Of a stretch of 64,000 bases of DNA, positions 27,118-35,991 are shown one piece after another. The stretch's first letter is position 1; each line of letters starts with the position of its first letter. Origin of the DNA: Chamaesiphon minutus PCC 6605 (GTDB taxonomy: Bacteria > Cyanobacteriota > Cyanobacteriia > Cyanobacteriales > Chamaesiphonaceae); assembly GCF_000317145.1 (NCBI RefSeq), contig NC_019697.1, positions 5,941,889 to 6,005,888 on the forward strand, in the 5' to 3' direction. A model generated the notes under the pieces. That model worked only from the letters and a program-made list of their open reading frames with translations. It was not told where the DNA came from and did no database searches. The position numbers were made by a program, and so were the translations under genes.

Positions 27118-27233
27118 TGCTAAATCCGATCGATCCAGGCTGCTTACTCCCTTTATAATAGGCTGCGGTGTCTCTGCTGCCGCAGGAGAGATCGAGCGTC
27201 AGAACTGAGTTAGAGAGCGATCGGGATGACTAC

Positions 27234-27272
27234 CAAAAAACCCTAACATTTACTGGTAAGGGGTTTTGTTTT
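27234..27272 (+). terminator. Rho-independent terminator of the dnaJ-cbpM operon
   Basis: AAAAAACCC...AGGGGTTTTG can pair around a loop near 27247-27256 and is followed by TTGTTTTC. The position fits termination after the 64-aa gene. Confidence 0.55.
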
Positions 27273-27746
27273 CAAGGTGCGATCGGTTCAATTTAGGAGG
27301 TATGGGATTAATCAGCGATGGCACGTCTACCAAAATGACAATCCGATCGCGGAGCCTCTCGGAACGAGAATCGCGGATAGCTAGCGGCGATTCTCGCCCC
27401 GATAGATCCGATCGTGGTGTTGTAATTCCTGAAGTTCGAGATCGGCGACTTCGGCGATCGTATGTCCAGAAATTCGCATCCAATCGATTAATTCTTCATT
27501 CAACACCTCAAACCCACCAGCAGCAACCGCCCCCATCGCCAGTTCTGAATGTCCGGGAACGCCTAGTTTCCGCACCAGACAGACATCTAAGGGCGCATTG
27601 AGTGCTGCGGCAACTTCAGCAGCTACTGGTACGCCACCGCGAGGAATTCCTAACACGAGGACATCGGGGCGGTTGGCATACTGGGTGAGTTGGCTGGCGA
27701 GTAATTTTCCCGCCTCAGAACGATTGCGGAATCGGGTCTTCGTCAT
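27250..27746 (-). pseudogene. Phosphoribosyltransferase-like protein, frameshifted and truncated
   Basis: From ATG 27746 the frame encodes the N-terminal part of a cyanobacterial PRTase: 'FRNRSEAGKLLASQLTQY', 'VLVLGIPRGGVPVAAEVA', 'DVCLVRKLGVPGHSELAMGA'. It ends at 27381 after 'HHDRIYRGENRR'. The next domain strand 'DRIVILVD' (PRPP loop region) is in another frame just downstream, followed by unrelated sequence, so the PRPP-binding loop and C-terminus are gone. The start overlaps the end of the hibernation-factor gene by 32 nt, suggesting a former operon. Confidence 0.7.
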
Positions 27747-28095
27747 CAATCTCGCCTCCCAGATGTGTTTTGATTTCGCCGCGTCGTTGTCTTGCATACT
27801 CTTTGAGTTGGCGTTCGGCACTCTCAAAGGCATCGCGAATGGCAACGTGGAGATCTTCATGTGCCTGCTGTGCTGGCGGATTGATGATTAACTCACCACC
27901 AGGGACGGTTAAGTCGATCTGGATGTGGTAAATGTTGCCTTGATGATGGTGGCGATGGGGAACTTCGATGACAACGCGACAATCGCTGAGCCGATCTGAG
28001 AATTTTTCGAGCTTGGCGATATGTTTGCGAATCTTGGCTTCGATTTCGTCTGATGGTGTGAGGTTCTGCCAGATGATTTGGGGAGTCAATCGCAT
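27715..28095 (-). CDS. hpf: Ribosome hibernation promoting factor-like protein (HPF/RaiA family, short)
   Basis: From ATG 28095 (AGAGGT ribosome-binding site) the protein is 126 residues: 'MRLTPQIIWQNLTPSDEIEAKIRKHIAKLEKFSDRLSDCRVVIEVPH' then 'YHIQIDLTVPGGELIIN', 'AHEDLHVAIRDAFESAERQLKEYARQRRG'. This beta-alpha-beta-beta-beta-alpha fold binds the 30S decoding centre and inactivates or protects ribosomes in stationary phase or stress. It lacks the C-terminal dimerisation domain of long HPF. A direct-repeat promoter site 50 nt upstream puts it in the putative regulon. Confidence 0.88.
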   Translation of the reverse strand: MRLTPQIIWQNLTPSDEIEAKIRKHIAKLEKFSDRLSDCRVVIEVPHRHHHQGNIYHIQIDLTVPGGELIINPPAQQAHEDLHVAIRDAFESAERQLKEYARQRRGEIKTHLGGEIDDEDPIPQSF

Positions 28096-28127
28096 AATTT
28101 CGTAACCTCTTGAGCTGCTCACCAATC

Positions 28128-28161
28128 AATGTAGGCTAAAAGTCTGAGGAACTTGTGAGGA
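28128..28161 (-). promoter_or_regulatory. Direct-repeat promoter site 6 (hibernation factor gene)
   Basis: The minus strand reads TCCTCACAAGTTCCTCA (28161-28145), then 11 nt, then TACATT (28133-28128), 50 nt upstream of the start. It is paired back-to-back with site 7. Confidence 0.8.
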
Positions 28162-28215
28162 AATATAATAACTGCTACCGTCAAATGCTGCGACGATCTG
28201 ACAAAGTTGGCTTTT

Positions 28216-28249
28216 ACCTCACGAGTTCCTCAAATTTTTCTGATATTTA
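28216..28249 (+). promoter_or_regulatory. Direct-repeat promoter site 7 (DUF6335 gene)
   Basis: The plus strand reads ACCTCACGAGTTCCTCA (28216-28232), then 11 nt, then TATTTA (28244-28249). This is the only site whose hexamer lacks the final T. It points to the DUF6335 gene at 28345. Confidence 0.65.
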
Positions 28250-28344
28250 TTAATCTAGAAACTACATTGGCTAGAGATATTCGTTCGCGTAGCGTCGGCA
28301 ACGCCTAATCGATTCAAACAGTAAATTTGCCAAGGGAAAATCAG

Positions 28345-28728
28345 ATGAATAATCGAGTTGACGAACAACAGGATCGAGAATTGTCAGAATCGGCAACAGT
28401 CACCAGTGTCGATCCAGATCGATTAAATCAAGTCTCGGTAATCGATCCACCGATTTGGGAAGAGATTGCCGTTGGCGGAGCCTCTCCTTTGGAGAATCGC
28501 ACTGATGACGATCTAGATACCGAACCAGATCTGGCTGAGGAGATCGGTGTAGAGTCAATTGGAGACGCAGTGACTACTCCCGATTGGAACGATGTCGAAG
28601 ATCTGGCTGTTTCAGTTGGAATTGGAATTCCAGATCGCGAACTGCTGCACACCAACGAGATGTTAGAAGACCGCGATACCAATCGGTGGGAGCTAAATCC
28701 TCTATCTGCTGAAGATTTTAAGAAATAA
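28345..28728 (+). CDS. DUF6335-family acidic protein
   Basis: From ATG 28345 the protein is 127 residues and strongly acidic: 'EEIGVESIGDAVTTPDWNDVEDLAVSVGIGIPDRELLHTNEMLEDRDTNRWELNPLSAEDF'. The 'G.ES.GG...TPD...V..L...VG......E.LHT...L..RD..RWELDP.S.EDY' pattern is that of DUF6335 proteins, common in cyanobacteria and of unknown function. A 'GGCGGAGCCTCTCC' dispersed repeat is embedded in the coding sequence, encoding VGGASPLEN. A direct-repeat promoter site lies 113 nt upstream. Confidence 0.75.
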   Translation: MNNRVDEQQDRELSESATVTSVDPDRLNQVSVIDPPIWEEIAVGGASPLENRTDDDLDTEPDLAEEIGVESIGDAVTTPDWNDVEDLAVSVGIGIPDRELLHTNEMLEDRDTNRWELNPLSAEDFKK

Positions 28729-28798
28729 CCGCAGTAGCAGGGAGCGACGCATCATAAAAATTGAGGTCTGATGCTGGTTAAAGACTCCAACATCTTAG

Positions 28799-29785
28799 CT
28801 ACTGGCTGCATACCTGCGATAGCGTTCTTAAAAGATGCTCTACGGTAAAAGGCTTTTTCAAGAATGCCATCACACCACATTCTTGAAGCGTTTGAGTTAT
28901 TTGTTCGTTGGCTACCAAGCCACTCATGGCAATAATTCTGACATTGGGATTGAGTTTGTAGATCGTCCGAACGGTAGTCAAAATATCTAATGAGGGCATC
29001 ATCAGATCGAGGAGAATTACATCGACGTCATGTTTACGTTCGGCATACGTGGCGATCGCCTCGATCCCATCGCTAGCAGTTAATATTCGATAATTATAAG
29101 TTTCTAATGTGGTACTAGTAATCGATCGAATCGATGTTTCATCATCCACAATCAGGATTAGTTCGTTACTGCCGCTTTCTAACTTTGTAATCGGTTGCGG
29201 TTGAATTTCATAGGTATCAGTTGCTGGTAAATATATTTTAAAACACGTTCCTTTACCGACCTCGCTATCAACCTTAATAAATCCATCATGATTTTTGATG
29301 ATTTTCATTGTCGTAGATAATCCCAGCCCAGTACCTTTACCAATATCTTTGGTAGTAAAAAACGGATCGAAAATCCGATCGATTAGCTCTGGTGGGATGC
29401 CCATGCCAGTATCGGTAACAGAGATTGCGATATAGTCGCCAGGTCGTGCATCCAAATGAATTTTGGCAGAGTTTTCATCAATCTTTAGATTCTCAGTGCT
29501 GACTGTGAGGATGCCGCCATTGGGCATGGCATCGCGAGCATTGACACACAGGTTCATCAATACTTGATGGATGAGAGTACTATCTGCTTCGATCTTTGCT
29601 AAACTATCGGCGTAATTGAAGATAGTTTCAATATTTTTAGGAAAAGTTTGTCGAACGATCCGTTGAATTTCGGCGATAACATCGCGAACTTGAATAGCGG
29701 TGTTTTTTCCTTCTGCTCCTCGTGAAAATGAGATAATTTGTGTAACTAAATCTACACCTCGACGAGTACTCTCACTGAGAATTTT
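28799..29785 (-). pseudogene. Hybrid histidine kinase, 3' segment (HATPase + receiver)
   Basis: This is the 3' third of a kinase gene split by two insertion sequences. The open frame runs from the ISL3 border at 29785 through 'RRGVDLVTQIISFSRGAEGKN' and the HATPase motifs 'LMNLCVNARDAMPNGG' (N box), 'VTDTGMGIPPELIDRIFDPFFTT' and 'GKGTGLGLS'. It ends with a receiver domain: 'LILIVDDETSIR', phospho-Asp in 'VILLDLMMPS', Lys in 'FLKKPF'. An internal ATG at 29560 could start a fragment. The output domain is only a receiver, with no DNA-binding domain. Confidence 0.85.
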
Positions 29786-31223
29786 GGTTCTCCAGTACCT
29801 AATGTGCTAATTAAATGAGAATCGAGGCAGTACAAGAGAAAGAAAATAAAATAAATATGTCAAAACTGCTGACGAGGAGAGGAAAAGCAAGATAATGAAG
29901 AGAGGAAGAAATAGTAAGAAGAGCGGCGGGCAGGGCAAGTGGCAACAAAAAAGGAACTCAAGCTACTAACGGAGCTATTAGGAATAGAAGGAATGCGAGT
30001 AGAGTCGCAGCGACAATATGAAGGAATAGGCATCATCTTACAGGTAGAAGCAATAAAGAAAGAAAGCAAATGCCATAGATGCGGAACGAAGAGTAGTAGC
30101 TTACATCAGAATAATAGATACATAGTAAAAGATTTGCCGTGGGGAGAGCAGCAAGTTCACCTAGAAATAAACAGAAGACAATTTAAATGTAAAAAATGTC
30201 AAAAACCATTTAGCGAACAACTAGAATTTGTTAAAGGCAGAAGAACATATACTTCAAGACTAGCTAAAAAAATCCTAGCAGAAGCACTAGAAGGAGATAT
30301 TCAGAGCGTAGCTAGAACAGGAGTAATGACGACAGCAGAAATAGAGAGAATAATTGAAGACGCAGCAGCAGAGCTAAACGGAGAAAAGCCAACGGATTTA
30401 AGAAAACTGGGAATAGATGAAATAGCAATGGTAAAAGGACAAGGAAAATATTGTGCAGTATTAGTAGATATAGAGCGAGGAAAATTATTAGCAATAATCG
30501 AAAGCAGAAAGAGTGAAGAAATAGAGAAAATCCTGAAAGGATGGGGGACAGAGGTACTGGAAAGGATCGAAGAAGTCAGCATAGACTTATGGAAAGGGTA
30601 TAAAAGCTTAGCGATAGAAGTGATGCCTAATGCTCAAGTAGTAGCAGACAGATTTCATGTAACAGCGCAAATAAATAGTGAGTTAGATAAGCTGAGAAAA
30701 CAAGAAAAAAGAGCGATAGAGGCTAAACTTAAATCCGCAAAGACATTAGAGCAAAAGAATGAATACACTCGGCAATTGGCAGTAATAAAATCGAGTAAAT
30801 ATGCGCTGCTAAAAAATGAAAAAGAGTTAAGAGAGGAGAAAGAACAAGAGAAGCTCAAGCAGGTTAGAGAAGAATTTGCCAACATTAGGGCAGCACATCT
30901 ACTCAAAGAAAAATGGAGAGAGATAATGGAAAAAACAACATCGTGGATGAGAGGACTATTGAAAATTAGACATTGGCTGGTAAGAGCCAAGCAGCATTTG
31001 CCAAATAGTTGTGGCACAATCTCGCGATGGTTAACAGAGATAGTTGCTTACTTTGATGAGCGAACTACTAGTGGTGTAGTTGAGGGAATTAATAATAAGA
31101 TTAAGCTCATCAAGCGTACTGCTTATGGCTTCACTAATTTCAACAACTTCCGAAACAGATGCTTGCTAACTTGGAGATTCAATTATTGATTTAGCACATT
31201 AGGTACTGGAGAACCAGAATTTT
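29778..31223 (+). mobile_element. ISL3-family insertion sequence with 8-bp target duplication AGAATTTT
   Basis: The ends are GGTTCTCCAGTACCTAATGT (from 29786) and the perfect inverted copy (to 31215). The same 8 bp, AGAATTTT, flank both sides (29778-29785, 31216-31223). The 1430-bp element sits inside the histidine kinase gene. Removing it with one duplication copy restores the kinase frame (...LLKIL/SESTRRG...), so insertion was recent and precise. Confidence 0.93.
29939..31189 (+). CDS. ISL3-family transposase
   Basis: A 416-residue transposase. The N-terminal zinc-finger motif is 'CHRCGTKSSSLH' with 'QFKCKKCQKPFSEQ'. The catalytic DDE region has 'LGIDEIAMVKGQGKYCAVLVD', 'EVSIDLWKGYKSLA' and 'QVVADRFHVTAQI', and the C-terminal 'EGINNKIKLIKRTAYGFTNFNNFRNRCLL' box holds the Glu. 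The first codon is GTG at 29939. It is intact and Lys/Glu-rich, with lower GC than the neighbours, as expected for a mobile gene. Confidence 0.92.
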   Translation: MATKKELKLLTELLGIEGMRVESQRQYEGIGIILQVEAIKKESKCHRCGTKSSSLHQNNRYIVKDLPWGEQQVHLEINRRQFKCKKCQKPFSEQLEFVKGRRTYTSRLAKKILAEALEGDIQSVARTGVMTTAEIERIIEDAAAELNGEKPTDLRKLGIDEIAMVKGQGKYCAVLVDIERGKLLAIIESRKSEEIEKILKGWGTEVLERIEEVSIDLWKGYKSLAIEVMPNAQVVADRFHVTAQINSELDKLRKQEKRAIEAKLKSAKTLEQKNEYTRQLAVIKSSKYALLKNEKELREEKEQEKLKQVREEFANIRAAHLLKEKWREIMEKTTSWMRGLLKIRHWLVRAKQHLPNSCGTISRWLTEIVAYFDERTTSGVVEGINNKIKLIKRTAYGFTNFNNFRNRCLLTWRFNY

Positions 31224-32556
31224 TAATAAACTTTGAGTGCGCCCGTCGAGGTTGGGAAACTGGAGCGGGAGAACTTCGGCAATACCCAAAATTGGTGTGA
31301 AAATATTATTGAGATCGTGAGCGATTCCACTAGCAAGAGTGCCTAAACTTTCTAACCTTTGGGCGGATAAAAATTGTGATTCTAATTGTTTTTTCTCTGT
31401 GATATCAGTATCTACAGTTAGAATCGATTTAGCATTGCCAGCGGTATCTCGTACCAAGGCGCGACGGCTGATGATACTTAGAGGTTGCCCTGTGGCGGTA
31501 ACTTTCGTCAATTCCCCTTCCCACTTACCTGTGGTTAAAACGATCTCCATTATCTCTGGAAGTCGAGCTAAAGAGTCGGGACTGTCAAACTGCCGCGCAT
31601 CCCGACGGATCGCGTCATCTGCTGGCCAGCCATATAATCGTTCGGCTCCTTTATTCCAAAATAAAATTTGGTAGTTGAGATCGTAGACACACATTGCATC
31701 GGGCGCAATGTCGAGCAAACTTGCTTGCTCGTGCATAATTTGCTCCGATAGTTTGCGCTTAGTAATATCGTGAACGATCGTCAAAACCTGACTGACGCTG
31801 CCATCGGGATGGTAGGCAAAATTCTTAGATCGTAAATAATGCCACCGCCATTCTCCGTTGAAATGGCGCATTCGGTATTCAAATTCTTTAATTTCACCAT
31901 ATTCAAGACCGACGATTGCATTTACAGGGTTTGGTTCGTCGGGATGATGGAGGATGTCTACAACCCGATCGCCCATCCGCTCGATTTCTGCGGTTGGATA
32001 GCCGAGTAATTCGCCAAGCGAATAATTGGTATAGACGATCCGTCGTTCGTCTAAACTATAAATACTGATTCGGTCGGGTATAGTATCAAGAATCCGATCG
32101 GTAAAATCCTGACTGTTTTGTCGCATCAAAGTGATTTCTTCATGTCCGGCTTCGCCGCGCTGGCGTTCGCTCGGATCGACGACCACCGCTCGACTGATTA
32201 GATAGTTCCCTTCATCGTCGCGGACGATTGTCGCGCTCAAACTGACAGGGCAGATACTACCATCTTTGCGTACCATCTCAAGTTCTAGATCTTTAATAAA
32301 ACCCCGTTCCTGAAATTTCACACAGTTGTCGCGAAGCTTTCGTTTACTTTCTGGTGTAAGTAAATCGGGAAAGCAAATCTTCCCCACAACTTCATCGTAC
32401 TCGTAACCCAACATGTTTAGTTCGGATTGGTTGATGTATGAATAGATACTATGGAGATCGAGTGCGTGATGTCCACAGGGAGCGAGATCGCAAATTTTTT
32501 GAAATTCCTCATTTTGAAATTGAAGAGCTAGAGTTAATACATCTAAATTATTACAA
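31216..32556 (-). pseudogene. Hybrid histidine kinase, middle segment (PAS-PAS-PAS-HisKA)
   Basis: Carries three PAS/PAC units: 'KICDLAPCGHHALDL...', 'ILDTIPDRISIYSLDERRIVYTN' and 'LLDIAPDAMCVYDLNYQILFWN'. The dimerisation/phosphoacceptor helix 'LESLGTLASGIAHDLNNIF' follows, with the His of AHDLNN. It lies between the two insertions: the 5' end is replaced by ISAs1 sequence (giving a false 'MRSPCC' start near 32570) and the 3' end runs into ISL3. The PAS domains suggest sensing of light, redox or small ligands. Reconstructed without the insertions, the protein is 781 residues. Confidence 0.85.
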
Positions 32557-34051
32557 CAGGGTGAACGCACTTAAATCTTATATTATTAAAAACACTTAGA
32601 AACTAGATGTAAATTTGATTCATCAAAGATGTGAAATCTATACCCGTCGATAGCTTTAGCTAATTAATTGTGTTAAGTTGATTTGGAACTAATATCATGT
32701 AAAATGAAGCTGAAGCCTAAGCATAGTATCGCAGAACACTTTGACGACATAGAAGACATTAGGATTGAACGTGGAAAAAAACATAAACTAATCGACATCA
32801 TCACGATCTCCATTTGTGCTGTAGTATGTGGGGCGGACGGATGGATAGATATAGAAATGTATGGTATAGCCAGAAAAAAATGGTTAGAAAAGTTCCTAGA
32901 ACTACCGAATGGAATCCCATCTCATGATACATTTGCTAGAGTATTTTCACAAATTAATCCTGATGAATTTAATAAATCATTCCTGAGTTGGATTAAAGGA
33001 ATAAGTAAAATAACCGCAGGAGAAATAATTGCCTTTGATGGAAAACAATCTCGAAACTCAGGAGATGAAAAGAATGGTCAAGGTGTAATTAATACAGTCA
33101 GTGCCTGGGCTGCAAGTAATAGATTAGTATTAGGTCAAAAGAAAGTAGAAGGAAAATCTAATGAAATCACAGCACTTCCCGAACTGATTCAAATCTTGGA
33201 TTTAGCAGGATGTATCGTTACCATCGACGCAATGGGATGTCAAAGAGAAATAGTCAAAAAAATCGTCGAAAAAGATGCAGATTATGTAATTGCTGTAAAA
33301 AAGAATCAACCGACCTTGTACAAACAAGTAAAGCAGCTATTTAAACAAGCAATTGAAACTCAGGGAAAAGACCTCAACCTGAGTAGCTTCAACAGTAGAG
33401 AGATGAATAGAGGTAGAGAAGAAATTCGTAATTATTTAATGATAACAGATGTTGCGGAGCAAATAGATCCACTGCAAAAATGGAAAAAGTTAACTAGTAT
33501 TGGCATGGTAGAATCAGTTCGAGTTGTCGGCGGAAAGACGAGTGTAGAAACTCGTTATTTTATCAGTAGTCTAGAGAGCGATGCTCAAAAATTAGCAGAG
33601 GGAATTAGAAGTCATTGGTCGATAGAAAATTCTCTTCACTGGGTGCTTGATGTTGCTTTTAAAGAAGATGATAGTCGAATTAGGAAAGATAATGCTCCAG
33701 CTAATTTTGCGATTTTACGACATATAGCAGTTAACATAATTAGTGAAAATAAAAGTCGAAAGTTAAGTGTTAGAAGTAAGAGATTCTTGGCGACACTTGA
33801 CGAAGAATATTCAACTGAACTTTTAGAAGCTATTTTGTAATTTATTTGCACTAATTAATCTCGGCTTGACTAATGAGTTGGTCGAGCTTTCTGCTACACT
33901 AAATTAAATTAATCGGATCTCATGTTTGATTTTAGTTTCAATTGGCATTGTAATAAGTGCAATTAGTTAGTAAGTACGATTGAGTTAGCTATTCTAGTTT
34001 TGATCGATCGAATTACACCCGATTTTGATGCGTTCACCCTGATTATTACAA
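32547..34051 (+). mobile_element. ISAs1-family insertion sequence with 10-bp target duplication ATTATTACAA
   Basis: The ends are CAGGGTGAACGCA (from 32557) and TGCGTTCACCCTG (to 34041), a perfect 13-bp inverted repeat. ATTATTACAA flanks both sides (32547-32556, 34042-34051). The 1485-bp element is inserted in codon 11 of the histidine kinase gene. The perfect duplication shows the target order is unchanged. Confidence 0.95.
32704..33840 (+). CDS. ISAs1-family transposase
   Basis: A 378-residue transposase from ATG 32704. It has the H-repeat type N-terminus 'SIAEHFDDIEDIRIERGKKHKLIDIITISICAVVCGADGW' and the catalytic motifs 'IIAFDGKQSRNS', 'IVTIDAMGCQREIVKKI' and 'RSHWSIENSLHWVLDVAFKEDDSRIRKDNAPAN'. 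It appears intact. Confidence 0.93.
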   Translation: MKLKPKHSIAEHFDDIEDIRIERGKKHKLIDIITISICAVVCGADGWIDIEMYGIARKKWLEKFLELPNGIPSHDTFARVFSQINPDEFNKSFLSWIKGISKITAGEIIAFDGKQSRNSGDEKNGQGVINTVSAWAASNRLVLGQKKVEGKSNEITALPELIQILDLAGCIVTIDAMGCQREIVKKIVEKDADYVIAVKKNQPTLYKQVKQLFKQAIETQGKDLNLSSFNSREMNRGREEIRNYLMITDVAEQIDPLQKWKKLTSIGMVESVRVVGGKTSVETRYFISSLESDAQKLAEGIRSHWSIENSLHWVLDVAFKEDDSRIRKDNAPANFAILRHIAVNIISENKSRKLSVRSKRFLATLDEEYSTELLEAIL

Positions 34052-34077
34052 TTGTCAGGTGTCAATTTGCTTTGCAT
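34042..34077 (-). pseudogene. Hybrid histidine kinase, 5' segment (first codons)
   Basis: The minus-strand ATG at 34077, preceded by GGGAGGGAAAG, starts MQSKLTPDNCNN and continues in the correct frame into the middle segment (NLDVLTLALQ) once ISAs1 and one duplication copy are removed. This fixes the true start of the kinase. The stretch 34078-34444 upstream holds only its leader and no gene. Confidence 0.85.
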
Positions 34078-34444
34078 CTTTCCCTCCCATTCATCTTTTA
34101 TAACTTATATTGACTTCCATTATCGGGGAAGCGCAGACTTGACACAATAAAATACGATAATAATTTCTGTTGAAAATAAGATTGTAAAAGATGCTGCCAG
34201 CGCAGAGTATAGGTTCGATCGAACTAAACCAGCCTTCATGTTACTTATTAATTCTAGCAAGAAATATTTAGCAGATGTTTAGAAAAAATAGCTCGATCGA
34301 TTAATGGTCTGTAAAGATACATGTAGGGTACGGAGGCATAATGAAAATCCAGCTTTTTAGAGTTTTACTCGATCGAGTAAAACTCTCTCGGTCGAGTATT
34401 AAATCGCTAAACTTAAATATTAATTTACACTCACCAAACATCTT

Positions 34445-35989
34445 CTACGCGCGATCGCTACTTCGTCGTCTACGCAGCCACATTTTACGGAGTTCTTCCG
34501 CACCCAACAGCAGCGGTGGGCAGAGTAGCACCAGCAACCAATGTCCTGGTGCCAACGAAGCTGTCGCAAAGACGTAGCGAAATGGGGGAAAGTCGATAAA
34601 GGCGAATAAGGCGACACATTCAAAGCAGATCCCAAACCATAACAGGCTATTATTCGATCGAGACTGGCGAAATGCCGATCGCAAATCAGAGCGACAGGCG
34701 AATAAATTACCCACCTGACAAGCAACAATAACGGCTAAAGTCATCGTGGTAGATTGTCGATAGATAGCTGTTACCGCTGGCTCGGCAGTGTGCGCGAGAA
34801 TGGCGGGTGTGACTTGCTGGAGATCGGCTAAGGAGTAGCCATATCCGCTCCAAACTAGGAAGAATCCTGTCATTGATAATACTGCTTCGATCGCGCCGAG
34901 AAATCCGTAAGCGCGGAGTAATAAGGCACCGTTGAGCAAAGACTCCTTGCGGGGGCGGGGTGGGCGTTCCATGATACCTGGTTCGGGTGACTCCGCTCCC
35001 AGTGCGAGGGCGGGCACCATATCCGTACCCAAATCCACGGCGAGAATCTGTAAAATCGTTAGAGCGGGTGGGATTTTGAGAGCAACCATTCCCAGAAATG
35101 GGACGATTTCGGGGACGTTGGAGGCGAGGATATAGGTCATGAATTTACGGATATTTTGGTAGATCGATCGACCTTGCTCGATCGCGACTACAATCGTGGC
35201 AAAATTATCATCAGTTAGGACGATATCGGCGGCTTCCCGCGCCACATCTGTGCCGTTTAACCCCATTGCAATCCCAATATTTGCGGCACGCAGGGCGGGG
35301 GCATCATTCACACCGTCGCCTGTAACTGCGACTACTTCGCCGATGTCTTTATATGCTTGCACGAGGCGGAGTTTATGTTCTGGCGACATCCGCGCAAATA
35401 CCAAGCCCCCACGATATTTCAAAGTTTGTCGCAGTTGGGCGGCGGATAATTGCCCCATGTTTTCTCCGGTAACGACGCGGACTTTTTCGCCCACTACCAA
35501 GCCGATATTCCTCGCAATTGCTTCGGCTGTCAAGCCATAATCGCCAGTCACCATCGTCACTTTAATCCCCGCAGTATGACAGCGTTCGATCGCACGTTTG
35601 ACTTCGGGGCGCGGCGGATCGAACATCGCTACTAAACCGACGAAAATTAGGTTTTGCTCCAGCTCCTGATCGGGGAGATCGAGCAATTCTTGGCTACCCT
35701 TCCGCGCTGCTAGCCCCAAGACTCGAAACCCTTGACAGGCTAGATTGTCATTCGCCTGAACGACTTGCTGCCACACCGCTTGGCTTAACTCCTGCGCTAC
35801 TCCATCATGCAGAATCTCATGACAATGTTTCAATACTTCCAGTGGAGCACCCTTGGTAAAAGCCAGATAGGGCAACTCATCCACCCATAAATCCGCAGCT
35901 TGCCAATTCAACACCACCGTCATCATCCGGCGGCGAGAATCAAACGGAATTTCTCGCAAGCGTGGTAATTGCTGTTGGCGTTGTGCCAA
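34445..35989 (-). pseudogene. P2-type cation ATPase, C-terminal part (frameshifted)
   Basis: Encodes the rest of the nucleotide-binding domain (FTKGAPLEVLKHC), the hinge 'MVTGDYGLTAEAIARNIG' and 'VAVTGDGVNDAPALRAANIGIAMG', then helices M5-M10 with 'NVPEIVPFLGMV' and 'ILAVDLGTDMVPALALGAE'. The DLGTDMVPA box is typical of Na,K-type (P2C) pumps. The first residues of this frame (AAAKAGLNLAQRQQQLPRL) continue the domain begun in the upstream frame. The two overlap near 35990-36060, where one base has been lost or gained. Confidence 0.85.
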
Positions 35990-35991
35990 AT

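Noticed and set aside
34341-34577. Plus-strand 78-codon frame downstream of the kinase start region
   Set aside because: It is Arg/Ser-rich with a biased composition, overlaps the 3' end of the ATPase gene on the other strand, and has no ribosome-binding site; it is treated as a chance frame.
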